Positions 16,709 to 26,466 of a DNA stretch of 64,000 nt are shown here, piece by piece. The notes under the pieces were generated by a model. The model was not told where the DNA came from, did not search any database, and worked only from the letters and a program-made list of their open reading frames with translations. Every line of letters begins with the position of its first letter. The first letter of the stretch is position 1. Origin of the DNA: Mesostigma viride (lineage: Eukaryota > Streptophyta > Mesostigmatophyceae > Mesostigmatales > Mesostigmataceae); the NCBI GenBank assembly GCA_009746045.1, contig RPFO01001476.1, positions 1-64,000 on the forward strand. Direction: 5' to 3'. Both the position numbers and the translations under genes were made by a program.

Positions 16709-17447
16709 GCGTGGGCCCCGGGGAGGCGGATCCGGGGAGGGTGCCGGCCGCCTGCGGGCTGTCTTCCACCGCTATGGGATTGAACGGGTCCGCCCCAGAA
16801 AAGGGGTCCGGATCGCGAGGGCTGGTCCTGGCATGTCGGGGAGGGGCGTTCACTGGTTGCCGCAAGCTCGGGAGCCCCTGCGGGCTGTCTTCCACCGCTA
16901 TGGGATTGAACGGGTCCGCCCCAGAAACGGGGTCCTGATCGCGAGGTCTGGTCCTGCCAGCAGCCGGCTGTCGGGGAGGGGCGTTCACTGGTCGCCGCAA
17001 GCTCAAGACCCCGGGGCGCGTGTTGAAGTATCGGTTGATGACCATTTGCGGCGTGAGGCGGTCGGCGGCCCTTCTCCGGCTGCCGACGTTGATGGAATCG
17101 GTGAAATCGGCGTACCTGCCTCTATCCCTCCTGCTCGCCCGGATCCCGGGAATCGTGGAGGGGACGTCTGGATCGCCGTCCTCAACAACGGGCCTCTCGT
17201 AACGATTGTGGACCTCTGCGGGATAGTAATTTTCGTATGTGGGCGAATTGAACTCGATCGGTCTCCCGTACTCGTCCACGTCGCCCGGCTGGTAGTACGC
17301 CGTGCTCGGGTCCCACTCGATGGTGTCCACGTGCATCCTCACGGCGTGCGGCCGGGCCGGCGCGTGACGGTGGCGGTGACAAAGCGACCCGGCGGCGGGC
17401 CTGTTTCGGCAGCGGCCCGTGCGGGTGACGTGTCTGCATTGAGGCAT
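16398..17447 (-). CDS. Cys3His-module protein with internal duplication
   Basis: The ATG at 17447 lies about 15 bp after TATAAAG. C4, C13, C23 and H26 (C-x8-C-x9-C-x2-H) repeat the family module at the N-terminus. Then come an ordered segment with YYQPGDVDEYGRPIEF and a duplicated about 40-residue block (RPVNAPPR ... SGADPFNPIAVEDSPQ, twice), encoded by direct repeats at about 16750-17010. As assembled the frame runs on to 16398, but with one more C in the run at 16639-16644 it would stop at about 16603, leaving only a short overlap with the convergent HNH gene. Function unknown. Confidence 0.6.
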   Translation of the reverse strand: MPQCRHVTRTGRCRNRPAAGSLCHRHRHAPARPHAVRMHVDTIEWDPSTAYYQPGDVDEYGRPIEFNSPTYENYYPAEVHNRYERPVVEDGDPDVPSTIPGIRASRRDRGRYADFTDSINVGSRRRAADRLTPQMVINRYFNTRPGVLSLRRPVNAPPRQPAAGRTRPRDQDPVSGADPFNPIAVEDSPQGLPSLRQPVNAPPRHARTSPRDPDPFSGADPFNPIAVEDSPQAAGTLPGSASPGPTPTYYHGSDPEDLEETESPLYIHPPSDSLRGGDAGGRGAVRRAGALRGCRRSTAGPRSARSSSCRPGRACRARGGPPSWRGVRCPAACDTGRTAVGAGASGRAP

Positions 17448-17480
17448 CTCGTGCTCTTTATACGCGCGTGGGAAAATTAA
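17425..17480 (-). promoter_or_regulatory. TATA-type promoter of the 17447 gene
   Basis: On the minus strand CGCGCGTATAAAGAGCACGAG directly precedes the ATG. It is the clearest of the AT-rich, TATA-like leaders before genes in the virus-like block (others near 2421, 6772, 8425, 12261 and 14125). Confidence 0.45.
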
Positions 17481-17869
17481 CGCGCCACCCCGCACACTAT
17501 CACCCCCATACACATAGCGGCATGACCGGCGACGACGGCTGCACGCACGCGCCCACGAACTCGCACATCAGACGCGCCTCGGACAACCAACCCGGATGCA
17601 TCATGGCGCGACACTCATATGCCGAACCACGAGATTATTTTAGCGCGACCATAAACGCACGCACACCGACAGCGGACTTGCCGACGTACTCACACACTCG
17701 CACACTCGTACTCTCGATCACGGACTCGCGCGCGGGGGGAACAGGGAAACAGACAAGCACTCGGCGCGGAACGGGGGGGACACGCTGCGGGGGCCCCAAG
17801 CACTCGGCGCGGAACGGGGGGGCAACGCAGGGGGGAACAGGGGGAAAAGAGGGGGTCACTCACGCAGTT
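17481..17869. other. Boundary region between virus-like block and transposons
   Basis: No gene recognised. It contains a G-rich direct repeat (AAGCACTCGGCGCGGAACGG, seen twice near 17756 and 17799) and poly-G runs. The virus-like genes stop before it and copia-derived sequence starts after it, so the junction lies here. The 3' LTR expected for the outer copia element is not visible, which suggests a deletion or rearrangement. Confidence 0.45.
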
Positions 17870-18039
17870 GCTGGGACGGGAGTCGGCGCCGGTCTGCTGC
17901 CCCTTATCGAACCAGACACAACATCTACGCGAAGCACATGCAAAACACAAGCTCCTATACTCATTCCAACCGTGGAAAATCAGGGGACCTGTCGCCACCT
18001 CACCAGCATGGTGGATGGGTCAGCCAGTCCGTGAAACTC

Positions 18040-18110
18040 CGCCAGCTCCGCACGGCACCAGGGAATCGAACCCCGCCCACAAACCACAGATCTGGGGAAA
18101 CCTCAGACTG
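18040..18110 (-). other. tRNA-like B-box sequence in the 3' region of Copia-A
   Basis: The minus strand reads GGGGTTCGATTCCCTGG next to GGTGGCGACAGGTCCCC, and both are preserved at the same place in Copia-B (36250-36345). The GGTTCGATTCC core equals a tRNA T-arm/Pol III B box, but no full cloverleaf is present. Conserved position in two elements suggests an element-encoded signal or an old SINE relic. Confidence 0.45.
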
Positions 18111-18268
18111 AGATGACAACCCCAGATAGACATCTCTCCATCAGAGACAATGTCAGACATTCCCACACCAGAGACATGTCTCACCCCTCAAGGTGTGCTC
18201 AGGATTATGTACAATCAAGCTCCCAGCCTGATATCCAGAGACTTAAGCACCCACTGAGCTCTCAGCTT

Positions 18269-19440
18269 TTAGACAGATAGACCGACTTGACAGTCAGCAT
18301 TCATGAGCTTCCTCAGTACATTGTACTGGGCTGGGGCCTTGTGTGGCAGCTTGGTCAATGCATCAGCAGGGTTCTCCTCGCCAGGGATATGCTTCAAGTC
18401 AACCAAACTGGCCAACTCCTTCAGCAACAAATAATCCAGGTCCCGGCTTCTGGCCAGCTGCTTGTGAACAAACTGGACCATACCCATGCTGTCTGTTAGC
18501 AACAACGTCTCCATCTGCAAGGTCCAAGGGGTAACTGAAGCCAGCTCCAGCATTAACTCCTTTATGTACAAGCTGGACTGGATCCCCTCGCATATGGCCC
18601 TGCATTCTGCCACATCTGAACTGATACAGACCCTCTTCTGCAGTCTGCTGTACCAGCTGAACAAACTTGCCCTGCTCTGATAAAAAGCAAACAGAGCAGC
18701 AGATCTCCCCCTGACCTTGGTAACCTGGCGAGCATCCATGGAACTGTCAACAAAGATCTCCAAGGTGATAGGCTGGGCAAAGTCAATCCCAGACAAAATC
18801 AGATCAGGGGTACTCTCCACCAATCGGGCTATGATCGATCGACTCGAGGCTTCTCATCCTCAAGCACTTCATCAGGCATTCTGCTATGGACCATCAAAGA
18901 CGGACCACAGATGCTGGCAAACCAGGCCCACATGCCTCTCAACTCAGGTCCTGCAGCCTGGGTGATCTTCTCTGGCAAGGCCTTTACAATGGTCTGTTTA
19001 TAATCTCCTCCAGCCTGAAGCCTGATACTCCACTCCCCATCCCTCCTGAACAGGGTAGCCTGCATTCCACAGAACACTACAGGCTTGTTGGGCTCCTGCC
19101 ACAGCTCCTTGCCCAGTGAAAACTTGCCACTGATGACAGGAATAAACTTCTTCAGCCAGGTCGTGGGGGCTAGCAAATGCAGATCATCTCCATGCAAACT
19201 AGCATACACTGGCAGACCCTCCCATTGGGCCAGCAGCAAACAGGGATCAACTGAAGACACTCTCAAGCCACACTCACTGATCAGAGCTTCCTGCAGCGTG
19301 AGTCTCCAGATGATTGGGCTCGACCTGAGTCCTTCCAGGCCCTTCAGAATAACCAGGAATTGTTGATGCAGCTCCAGCTTCCAGATGGCAGGCACCTCAA
19401 CACAGTAAGGCTCATCCTGCTTCCACACCCTCCTGGCCAC
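18269..19440 (-). pseudogene. Copia-A pol, 3' part: reverse transcriptase end and RNase H
   Basis: Reading leftwards from 19440: RT with ILKGLEGLRSSPIIWRLTL, SSVDPCLLL and LHGDDLHLL, in which HGDD replaces the usual YVDD, then the thumb (VVFCGMQATL). RNase H follows in 18269-18823: IFVDSSMDARQVTKVRGRSA, SDVAECRAICEGIQSSLYIKE, LLTDSMGMVQFVHKQL and HIPGEENPADALTKLP, giving the D-E-D-D set. A frame break at about 18826 separates the halves. The upstream half of this RT lies at 31910 beyond the gypsy insertion. Confidence 0.8.
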
Positions 19441-19445
19441 TTCTG
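19441..19445. repeat. TSD (TTCTG), left copy, of the gypsy insertion
   Basis: TTCTG directly precedes the TGTTACG start of the LTR and recurs at 31905-31909 right after the CGTAACA end of the other LTR. A 5-bp duplication is typical for LTR-element integrases. Confidence 0.9.
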
Positions 19446-20017
19446 TGTTACGCCGCGGATATCTACCTCCACCTCTACCTCTAATGGGCCTGATACTACC
19501 TAAACTGGTCAGGCCTCCTCTACTTAACCCTCTGGCGAAAGACGAACGTGACGGAGCTGATCTCAATGCATTAACGTAAGTGTTGCTATAATACGCCATA
19601 CAACCATTTATCAAAACCCGTTTACTCCAGGAATAGAGGAAGGAAACACAACTACACTGCCGTGACCCAAGCCTAAATGTGTCAATTCACTTAACACACG
19701 CCGAGTGCACACACAAGGGGTAGAACGCGCATAAATGGTCACCAACGGTCCAACACGCTCGGGCCGACATGGCCCTCGCCTACAGTGCACGCTGGTCCAC
19801 TAAATCTACTGATGCACGCTGGTCCACTACATTCTACCACAGGATCAGGACCACTAGTAAAGTACGCGGCGCGGCGCCCAACGGCACCCAATGTACCACA
19901 GTACTGTTACGAGGACAATAATGTCCCGGTAGGAGCCTAAACGTAAACCTAGGGACAACCGAGGCAAAGGACCTAATTTACGTCCGTAACTACAACGAAT
20001 TGTTACGCGACGTAACA
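19446..20017 (-). repeat. Gypsy 3' LTR
   Basis: 572 bp, starts TGTTACGCCGCGG and ends GCGACGTAACA. Matches 31332-31904 almost base for base (one 1-nt indel and about three substitutions found by eye). Confidence 0.9.
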
Positions 20018-20036
20018 CCTCCCCCCCCACAAAGGT
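20018..20036 (-). other. Gypsy polypurine tract
   Basis: On the minus strand CCTTTGTGGGGGGGGAGG abuts the 3' LTR, the position and composition expected for the plus-strand primer in reverse transcription. It fixes the element's orientation as minus. Confidence 0.75.
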
Positions 20037-20544
20037 AGGGAGCCCTCTCCCTACGCACAGGGAGGAAAACAAGGGGTAGGAAACCTAATGCACCCAGCAC
20101 ACACTAACACAGTCAGCAGCCATCCAAGATACAAGGCACCAATAGTTCACACGGTCTCCACCACCACGCCGGAGGTGTAGGGTTAGCCAGCACCAAGCCT
20201 GGTGGTAGGTTCCCCTAACTGCCTGGAACGGAGTCCTTGCCGGGGGGGAACGGCACTGGGCAGGACACACAGAGTAAACCATCAGCACCAAGGACCAAGA
20301 ACGACCAACCAACTGGCCAGAACATGAGGGCGACTCTACATACCGGAGGGACAACACCCTCAGGTCGGGCCTAAGGCCCTCTATCTAATGGCCATCCGTC
20401 TGGTAGGTACCACGGGAGGCCAGCAGGACATCCAGGTAGGCCTGGTAATGGGCCACATCCTCAACATTGTCATGCCTATCTACGGTGAGGAAAACATCGG
20501 CCCACACGCCGTCAGGAAAAAGGCCCAGAAAGGCCCAGTAATAC

Positions 20545-22679
20545 CTATGCTGCGTAAGAACGACCTGGCCACGGGCCCAGTCCAGGAAGCCACAGGCAAA
20601 GAGGCGAAGGAAAGGCTCTACCGCGATCAAACAGAGGCCCGCAGGAGGAGGCGATGATACCGGATCCGAGGGCGCAACCCGTCGGGAAAAACAGGTCCAC
20701 CAGGGGCTCCACGTTGGACGGCCACAACCGGATGTGCCGAACCTCTCGGGAGCGCCACCGACGCGTACACTGGCGCGACCCGAATGTCTCTAGGTAGTCG
20801 CTGGCCCGAGGAGGAGGGTGACCGCGGGAGTCTAGACCCTGGCCCGGGAGGGGCGCCGGACGCCGGGCATCCCACTCGAGGATGGGCTGGAGGACCGTGG
20901 TGTACGTAACACCCGGCACCGCAGGAAACTCTACCGTAAGGGCATCCGAAGCCATAATGCCCAGAGGCGGAGGGTAAGCCCACTGGAACCCACCGTAGGT
21001 GTCCAAGTCGTTGTGGCGCCTAGCCCAGCGATACAGAACGCGCCGAACCAGGATCTCACCCTGGAACACAGGATCAGCTAAAATAACCATGTCGAAAGGA
21101 GGCCGATCAGTCTCAATGGGTAGGCCACGATCCCGAGGCGCCCGACACACCTGGGAAAACCCGTAGGACATGGGCGAGATGGCAAGCTCGGCGGAGGCGC
21201 GCGGCAGGTCACACTGGCGGCAGGCGAGTGCGGACATACCACATCCAGGCACGGGCGTGTCGCGCGACTCCGGCGTCGCATGCACCACAGAAGGAGCCCT
21301 GTCCCGATCACCCTGGGACAACTCCCGGAGGGAGTCGGAAGCGCGGGTAGCGCGAGGATCCTGGCCGGTGGACCGAACAACCGCAGCCAAGGACAGAGAG
21401 GCCGAAGGGGCAGGGGCCGAAGCAGGGGCAGGGGCAGGAGCCGACACCGACGCAGGTGACACTGGTACAGGCGGTCGCGCCGGACCCGAAGCCAGAGGGG
21501 GCCGTGACGGACCCGCCACCGAAGCTGGCGCGCCGGTCTCGGTGCCGGTGCACCCTCAGGCCACATGTTAAAAATGGGGCCCGTAGGGACAGGCAGTCCT
21601 GCATAAGATTGACTACCATCCAGGCTCCAGTCAGGAACCGGAATCCTCTGCGGGGGACCACCCTCCCAAAGCCTGGGCAGTCCGCTAGTGTCGCCAAAGA
21701 AGCCCCGCGACGGCTGCGACTGAGCTGGTGGAGGCTCGGAAGCAGCGACAGCGGGCGCGGTCACAGGGGCAGGGGACTCGCGCGTAGGCGCAGGTACAGC
21801 GGTCACAGGCGCAGAGGCAGCAGGAGTCGCAGCAGCCGCCGGAACCACAGCGACCGCGGGCGCAGCGGGGGCGCGGGCGAAGCCGTAGTCGCCGGGGCAA
21901 CAGAAGGGGTAGGAGGCGCGGATCCAGCTGGCGTGCCGGGACCTGCGCCTGGGCCGCCAGGAAGGCCCCAAACGCCGTGGTCAGGGACTGGATCTGAGCC
22001 TGCATAGCCGAGACCGTCGCCGAAAGAGGATCAGGCAAACCCGAAGGGGTAGGCTCCACTGCAACACCCCGGGTCGACCGAGGGGACGACGGGACCGGAG
22101 AGGGAGGAACAGACGCCGAGGAGGCGGACGCAGCGCTCGAGGCAGAATAATCTGGAGTATAATGTACCTCGGCTGGGGCGCCCGAAGGGGCAGGACCATC
22201 AACCGCTAGTCCCGCCGCCTGATCAGCTATCTCCATGAATTCTACGGCCCGTAAAAGGTCGCAGGGGTTCTCATCTACCTCAGCATCACCCTCAGCCGGA
22301 AGCCAAGGAACACCTCCCGTAGGCAGGTACGGCCCACAGGGGTAGAGAGGTAGGAGAACACACGGCAGCACCGGAGAACCGCATCTATCTGTCCAAGGCG
22401 GGACAGCGGAACCACACCCCAACAAACAGTGTCCGGCATCGTCGAACCCGTGCAGGACAAGCTGGTGCGGCTCATCAGGGGAAGGACCATACCACGTGAC
22501 CCCGAAGAGGGCCGCCCTGACTAAGCTCGCATGTTGGGCCTGAAGGGCCGGCTGCACAACGCCACCCGGTAACATGATCGCGACACCCAGCGGCCCGGAA
22601 GGGCCTCGAAATACAGCTCAGGGTCCGGTAGGGGCAGGGACGGCAGCGGGCTCTCAGCCGGAGGGGTAGGCTCTGTCAT
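20545..22679 (-). pseudogene. Uncharacterised long ORF downstream of gypsy integrase
   Basis: About 2.1 kb on the coding strand between integrase and the 3' LTR, reading as consecutive frames: 22679 to about 22590 (MTEPTPPAESPLP), 22575-21685 (LPGGVVQPALQAQ...MQAQIQSLTTAFGAFLAAQ), 21971-21078 (AAVAVVPAAAATP..., RGFFGDTSGLPRLWEGG), 21519-20545 (ADPVFQGEILVRRVLYRW, GGFQWAYPPPLGI). The pieces are collinear, so one protein of about 700 residues was probably split by 1-nt indels. It has a small helical N-terminus, an Ala/Pro-rich middle and an ordered C-terminus. It is not protease, RT or integrase, and I see no signal peptide that would support an envelope. Confidence 0.5.
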
Positions 22680-22755
22680 GACGGCTGCGGAGGGGAGGGG
22701 ACAACCAACCACCCGTCGACAGCAGACATAACATAAGAGAGGAGAAGGCCTACGA

Positions 22756-24282
22756 CTAGAGCTTGTGCAGGGTTTTATATTCCTGCAGCAGGCGACTACA
22801 CCCATCTAGCTCACTCTCCGTATACCAAACCTTATCTACTTCACTACGAGCATACATCCACTTCACTTTATACTGACGCTGGGTACCGCGGCCCTTTTTG
22901 ATATCTCGATGGGCCACGATGCTTTCTACTTCGTCTTCTACTTCCCCAGTGTCAGGATTATGCTCTAAAGGGGCAGGCGCTAACTCCCTGCCAGCGAACG
23001 TACTAGGGTGGTACAGTTTAAGCTGGCTCCTATGGAAGGTGTTTGAATGCGTTTGCCAAGAGGTAGGGATATCGACTTTATACAAGAAATTTCCTACCCT
23101 AGACAACACATGGAAGGGTCCTAAGAAGGCAGGCCTAAGTTTGACCTTCAGTTCTGCTTCAAACTTATGAGCAAAACGGCCAACACGGGGGCCTTCTACT
23201 AATACTAGATCTCCTACTTCTATCTCAGGTGCTCGTCTATCTAAGGAGGCACGCAACCTAGCAAGGTACTTAGCCTGAGCTTTTTGATACCCTGAGATCG
23301 CGTGGTCATGAGCAGTTTTCATTCTATCTAGTAAGGACTGTACACCTTCTACAGTATCTCGGGACACATCATCCTTGTCCCGTAGAGGACTAGCTAAGAG
23401 AGAGGTAGGGGTAAGGGGCTGTCTCCCAGTATCTAAGAAGAAGGGCGTATATCCATGCGCAGCTTGGGGACAATTGTTGAGGGAGAACTCTACCAAACAT
23501 AAATAATCCTCCCAATCACTACCCGAGCCATTAACATAGTGCCTAAGCGCTTCTTCTACTACTCTATTAAGACGCTCTACTAAATGAGAGGAGGAGGAGT
23601 GGTAGGCAGTACCGTAGGTAACCTTGGTACCGATGGCAGCGAAAAACTGCTGCCAAAAATCTGAGGTAAATAATTTATCCTTATCACTAATAAACTGCCT
23701 ACTCAATCCATGATATCTATATACATTATTGAGGTATAGGCGTGCGCAATCACGTGCGGTGAGTTCTAAAGGACACGGCACAAGATGGCACATACGAGTA
23801 AAACGATCTATGAACACAAGGATTTGGGCATTGCCCCTATCATTCTTTCTAAAAGGTCCTACAAAATCCATCATGATAGAATCCCAAGGCATGATAGGGT
23901 CAGGCAAGGTCCTAGGTTCTGCTATCTGTCCTACATTATTGGGTTTCATTTCCTGGCAAGATTGACAAGTTCTAACATACTCATCCACATCCTTATAAAG
24001 GGAAGGCCAGTAATAAGAGCGGGCTACTAGGTCCCGTACCCGTTTACCACCCTGATGAGCAGCTAAGTCATGCAACTCAAAGAGCAAGGAGGAGCGACAG
24101 ATAGGAGGGACATACAGGCGCCATTGAGGGGGAGAATCTGCTATCTGCACATATAAAAACCCACCTACAAATTTACAAGGGTGCTTGCCTAATTGTTGGG
24201 GATGTGCAGCAATGGCAGCTAATGCTTCCGGCTCAGTGGCCGTAAATCTACTAATAAGGCGTTCAAGATCAGAGGTAGGCAT
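22756..24282 (-). CDS. Gypsy integrase with C-terminal chromodomain
   Basis: A 508-residue segment of the pol polyprotein. Order: H-H-C-C zinc domain (LHDLAAHQGG ... RTCQSCQ), catalytic core with D in MMDFVGP, D in FISDKDKLF and E in HLVERLNRVVEE, then LKVKLRPAFLGPFHVL (GPY/F-type region) and a chromodomain-like end (EDEVESIVAHRD ... YKVKWMYARSEVDKVWYTES). Chromodomains direct integration to modified histones. All three DDE residues are present. It was probably made with RNase H as one polyprotein; the ATG at 24282 is internal. Confidence 0.85.
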   Translation of the reverse strand: MPTSDLERLISRFTATEPEALAAIAAHPQQLGKHPCKFVGGFLYVQIADSPPQWRLYVPPICRSSLLFELHDLAAHQGGKRVRDLVARSYYWPSLYKDVDEYVRTCQSCQEMKPNNVGQIAEPRTLPDPIMPWDSIMMDFVGPFRKNDRGNAQILVFIDRFTRMCHLVPCPLELTARDCARLYLNNVYRYHGLSRQFISDKDKLFTSDFWQQFFAAIGTKVTYGTAYHSSSSHLVERLNRVVEEALRHYVNGSGSDWEDYLCLVEFSLNNCPQAAHGYTPFFLDTGRQPLTPTSLLASPLRDKDDVSRDTVEGVQSLLDRMKTAHDHAISGYQKAQAKYLARLRASLDRRAPEIEVGDLVLVEGPRVGRFAHKFEAELKVKLRPAFLGPFHVLSRVGNFLYKVDIPTSWQTHSNTFHRSQLKLYHPSTFAGRELAPAPLEHNPDTGEVEDEVESIVAHRDIKKGRGTQRQYKVKWMYARSEVDKVWYTESELDGCSRLLQEYKTLHKL

Positions 24283-24307
24283 CGCTACAGAAGTATCCAG
24301 AACAGGT

Positions 24308-25176
24308 TTAAAGAGATCTCCTACCGCCTTGCCGAAGAGAAGGGGAGGTCCTAGGGACTACGTTTTCATAAGACTTTCCTGACCTAGTCGCTATATGGCT
24401 AAGCGGTATAGAAATTTTATTTTTCCCCTCCCCCCCCACCGAGGCCACAGGAAGGGCCTCACACGGGAGAGAGAGTCCTACGTGAGAAAGGAGATCAGGC
24501 ATGCGAACAGCTGTATGAAAGAGGTAGGCATAGGAATCATCATCAGGTAGTTCACCATAAGGGGTTACACCCATAGTAGTAGGAACTAGAGTAGTATTGA
24601 GAACATCAAGGTCCTCGAAGAAGGAATAGTCTGCACGACGAGAGAGTGCATCTGGTACTATGTTATCTACACCCTTGACATACTGAAGTTTAAAAGGGGA
24701 AAACTGTGCTAAAAATTCCATCCAGCGCGCTTGCCGAGGGGTAAGGTTGGGTTGGGAGAGAAGATGGGTAAGGGGACGATGATCCGTTTGGATAACTAAC
24801 CTATAAGGATCTAGCTCACAGGGTTCATTCAGGCAGACATCAAATTGAGCACCTTTAAGGAAGTGCTGCCACGCGTGGCAACAATACACCACAGCTAAGA
24901 GTTCCTGCTGGTGGACGGGATAGTTACGCTCCGCAGGGAGCATTGTCCTAGAGATATACTCAATTGGCTGTAAGCCCTGACCCTGATCCTGGAGAAGGAC
25001 ACCACCTATAGCTACTTTACTAGCATCTGTAGCCACAACAAAGGGTTTAGTAGTATCCGGTAGGATGAGTACAGGAGGGGAAAGGAGTAGGGATTTTAGG
25101 CACTGAAAAGCAGACTGACACTCACTACTCCAAACAAAGGGGATATCCTTCTTTAATAAATGATTAATAGGGGCTG
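24308..25176 (-). pseudogene. Gypsy RNase H and RT-RNase H connection
   Basis: The clear part (25036-24308) begins ATDASKVAIGGVLLQ (first catalytic D), includes ERNYPVHQQELLAVV (E) and LVIQTDHRPLTHLL (D), and ends with the tether DNIVPDALSRR typical of Ty3/gypsy. A frame change close to 24300 separates it from integrase. Upstream to 25176 lies the connection domain. Confidence 0.75.
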
Positions 25177-26166
25177 CTATAGTGCGAAACGCGGGATAAA
25201 ACGCCTATAGTAAGAAGCAATTCCTAGGAAACTACGTACACCTTTAACGTCGGTAGGAGTAGGCCATTCCTGAATTGACTTAGTTTTATCCGGGTCGGTA
25301 GCGACCCCGGCATCTGACAGAACGTGCCCTAAAAATGGGACACTCCTACCCGAACGCACTTTAGCACGGCGCGCCCACAAAGAATTTTCAGCCATTATTT
25401 CTAATACTTTCTTTAAATCACGTAGGTGCGTTTCAAAATCAGGAGAGTAAATAAGAATATCATCTAAGTAAGCTTGAGCACAAGAACGGTCATGCTCAGA
25501 TAAAGAAACAGAGGAGAAGGAGGATCCTTTAGATCAGAGGACACCTGAGGAAGATGAGAATTTCCCATAACAGGTCTAAGCACTTCATTCATTAACATTT
25601 GAAAAGAGGCAGGCGAGTTACAGAGTCCCATAGCCGCTACTCTAAACTGGTAATGACCAAAAGGGGTAGCAAAGGCGGTTTTATGGCAATCCTCAGGAGC
25701 TATCCGCAACTGCCAAAAACCATCCGCACAATCCAGTACTGTGAAACAAGTGGAACCTTTAACCTTATTAAATATATCATCAATACGAGGTAGAGGGTAT
25801 TTAGATTTCACAGTAATATCATTCAACTTCCTATAATCAGTAACTAGGCGAAACTTGCCATTTGGCTTAGGAACTAACAGGACACCAGCTGAGTAGGGGG
25901 AGTTACTAGGCTCTATCAATCCTGCTTCTAATAATGACACTAAAATCTGTTTTAGTTCCTTTAACTCGGTAGGGCCCATTCTATACATCGGAGAGTGCGT
26001 AGGAACTGCACCGTCCTTGATAACTACACGGTGTAAAACAGAACGAGGAGGAGGATAAGAAGGAGTCTTTTCTTCAAAAACTTTTGAGGAATCTATCACA
26101 GCCATGTATCTTACTATTTCATTTTCAGTAAATCCCACTCCTATTGTATCCACTGTGTTTATATCT
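25177..26166 (-). pseudogene. Gypsy reverse transcriptase (frameshifted)
   Basis: From about 26130: YPPPRSVLHRVVIKDGAVP, LLEAGLIEPSNSPYSAGVLL, KFRLVTDYRKLNDIT, then motif A FTVLDCADGFWQL and FRVAAMGLCNSPASFQ. The motif C block AYLDDILIYSPDF follows at about 25440-25475 but in another frame; a 1-nt shift lies near 25495. Then PFLGHVLSDAG and RSFLGIASYYRRFI (thumb) to 25177. The catalytic Asp residues are intact. Confidence 0.8.
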
Positions 26167-26176
26167 ATATCCACAC
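26167..26176. repeat. TSD (ATATCCACAC), left copy, of the SINE-like insertion
   Basis: Ten bases recur exactly at 26457-26466. The gypsy pol frame stops at one copy and can be resumed from the other, so the 280 bp between are an insertion. Confidence 0.85.
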
Positions 26177-26456
26177 GTGTGTAGTACTCCTACACACAGA
26201 TCTCGAGTGATTTATCTAGTACCAAATCCGAAAGGCTTGCATCACTCCCCGGACAGGAGAACTTTTGCGGATGACTGTAGGTGTAAGTTGGCGATGCCAT
26301 GGTAACCGGAGACGTCCGTCCTATAGTCAGCAAAATTGGTGCGAGAGGTCCCCAGTTCGATTCCGGTCGGATTCATTTGCAGATCGCGTTTTCCGCGTTT
26401 TCCGCGGCCTGGCACTGAACGCAAAGGTTTTCACCTTTGCGGAGTGTCTGATCAGA
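26177..26456 (+). mobile_element. SINE-like repeat, copy 1 (280 bp)
   Basis: Flanked by a 10-bp TSD inside gypsy pol. It contains a tRNA-like segment (GTCCCCAGTTCGATTCCGG, B-box-like, at about 26346) and near its right end a 9-bp perfect hairpin CGCAAAGGT-TTTC-ACCTTTGCG. Related copies on the other strand lie at about 54915-55140 and 58535-58735, which rules out a gypsy-specific sequence. The tRNA part cannot be folded into a full cloverleaf. Confidence 0.75.
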
Positions 26457-26466
26457 ATATCCACAC

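Noticed and set aside
20545-22679. Retroviral-type env
   Set aside because: No signal peptide, transmembrane segment or furin-type site found in the collinear frames.
26326-26372. Candidate tRNA gene
   Set aside because: A T-arm-like GTTCGATTCC is present and a 7-bp acceptor can almost be paired, but the D-arm/anticodon part is too short and the T-stem does not pair. The unit is part of a repeat present in three copies.
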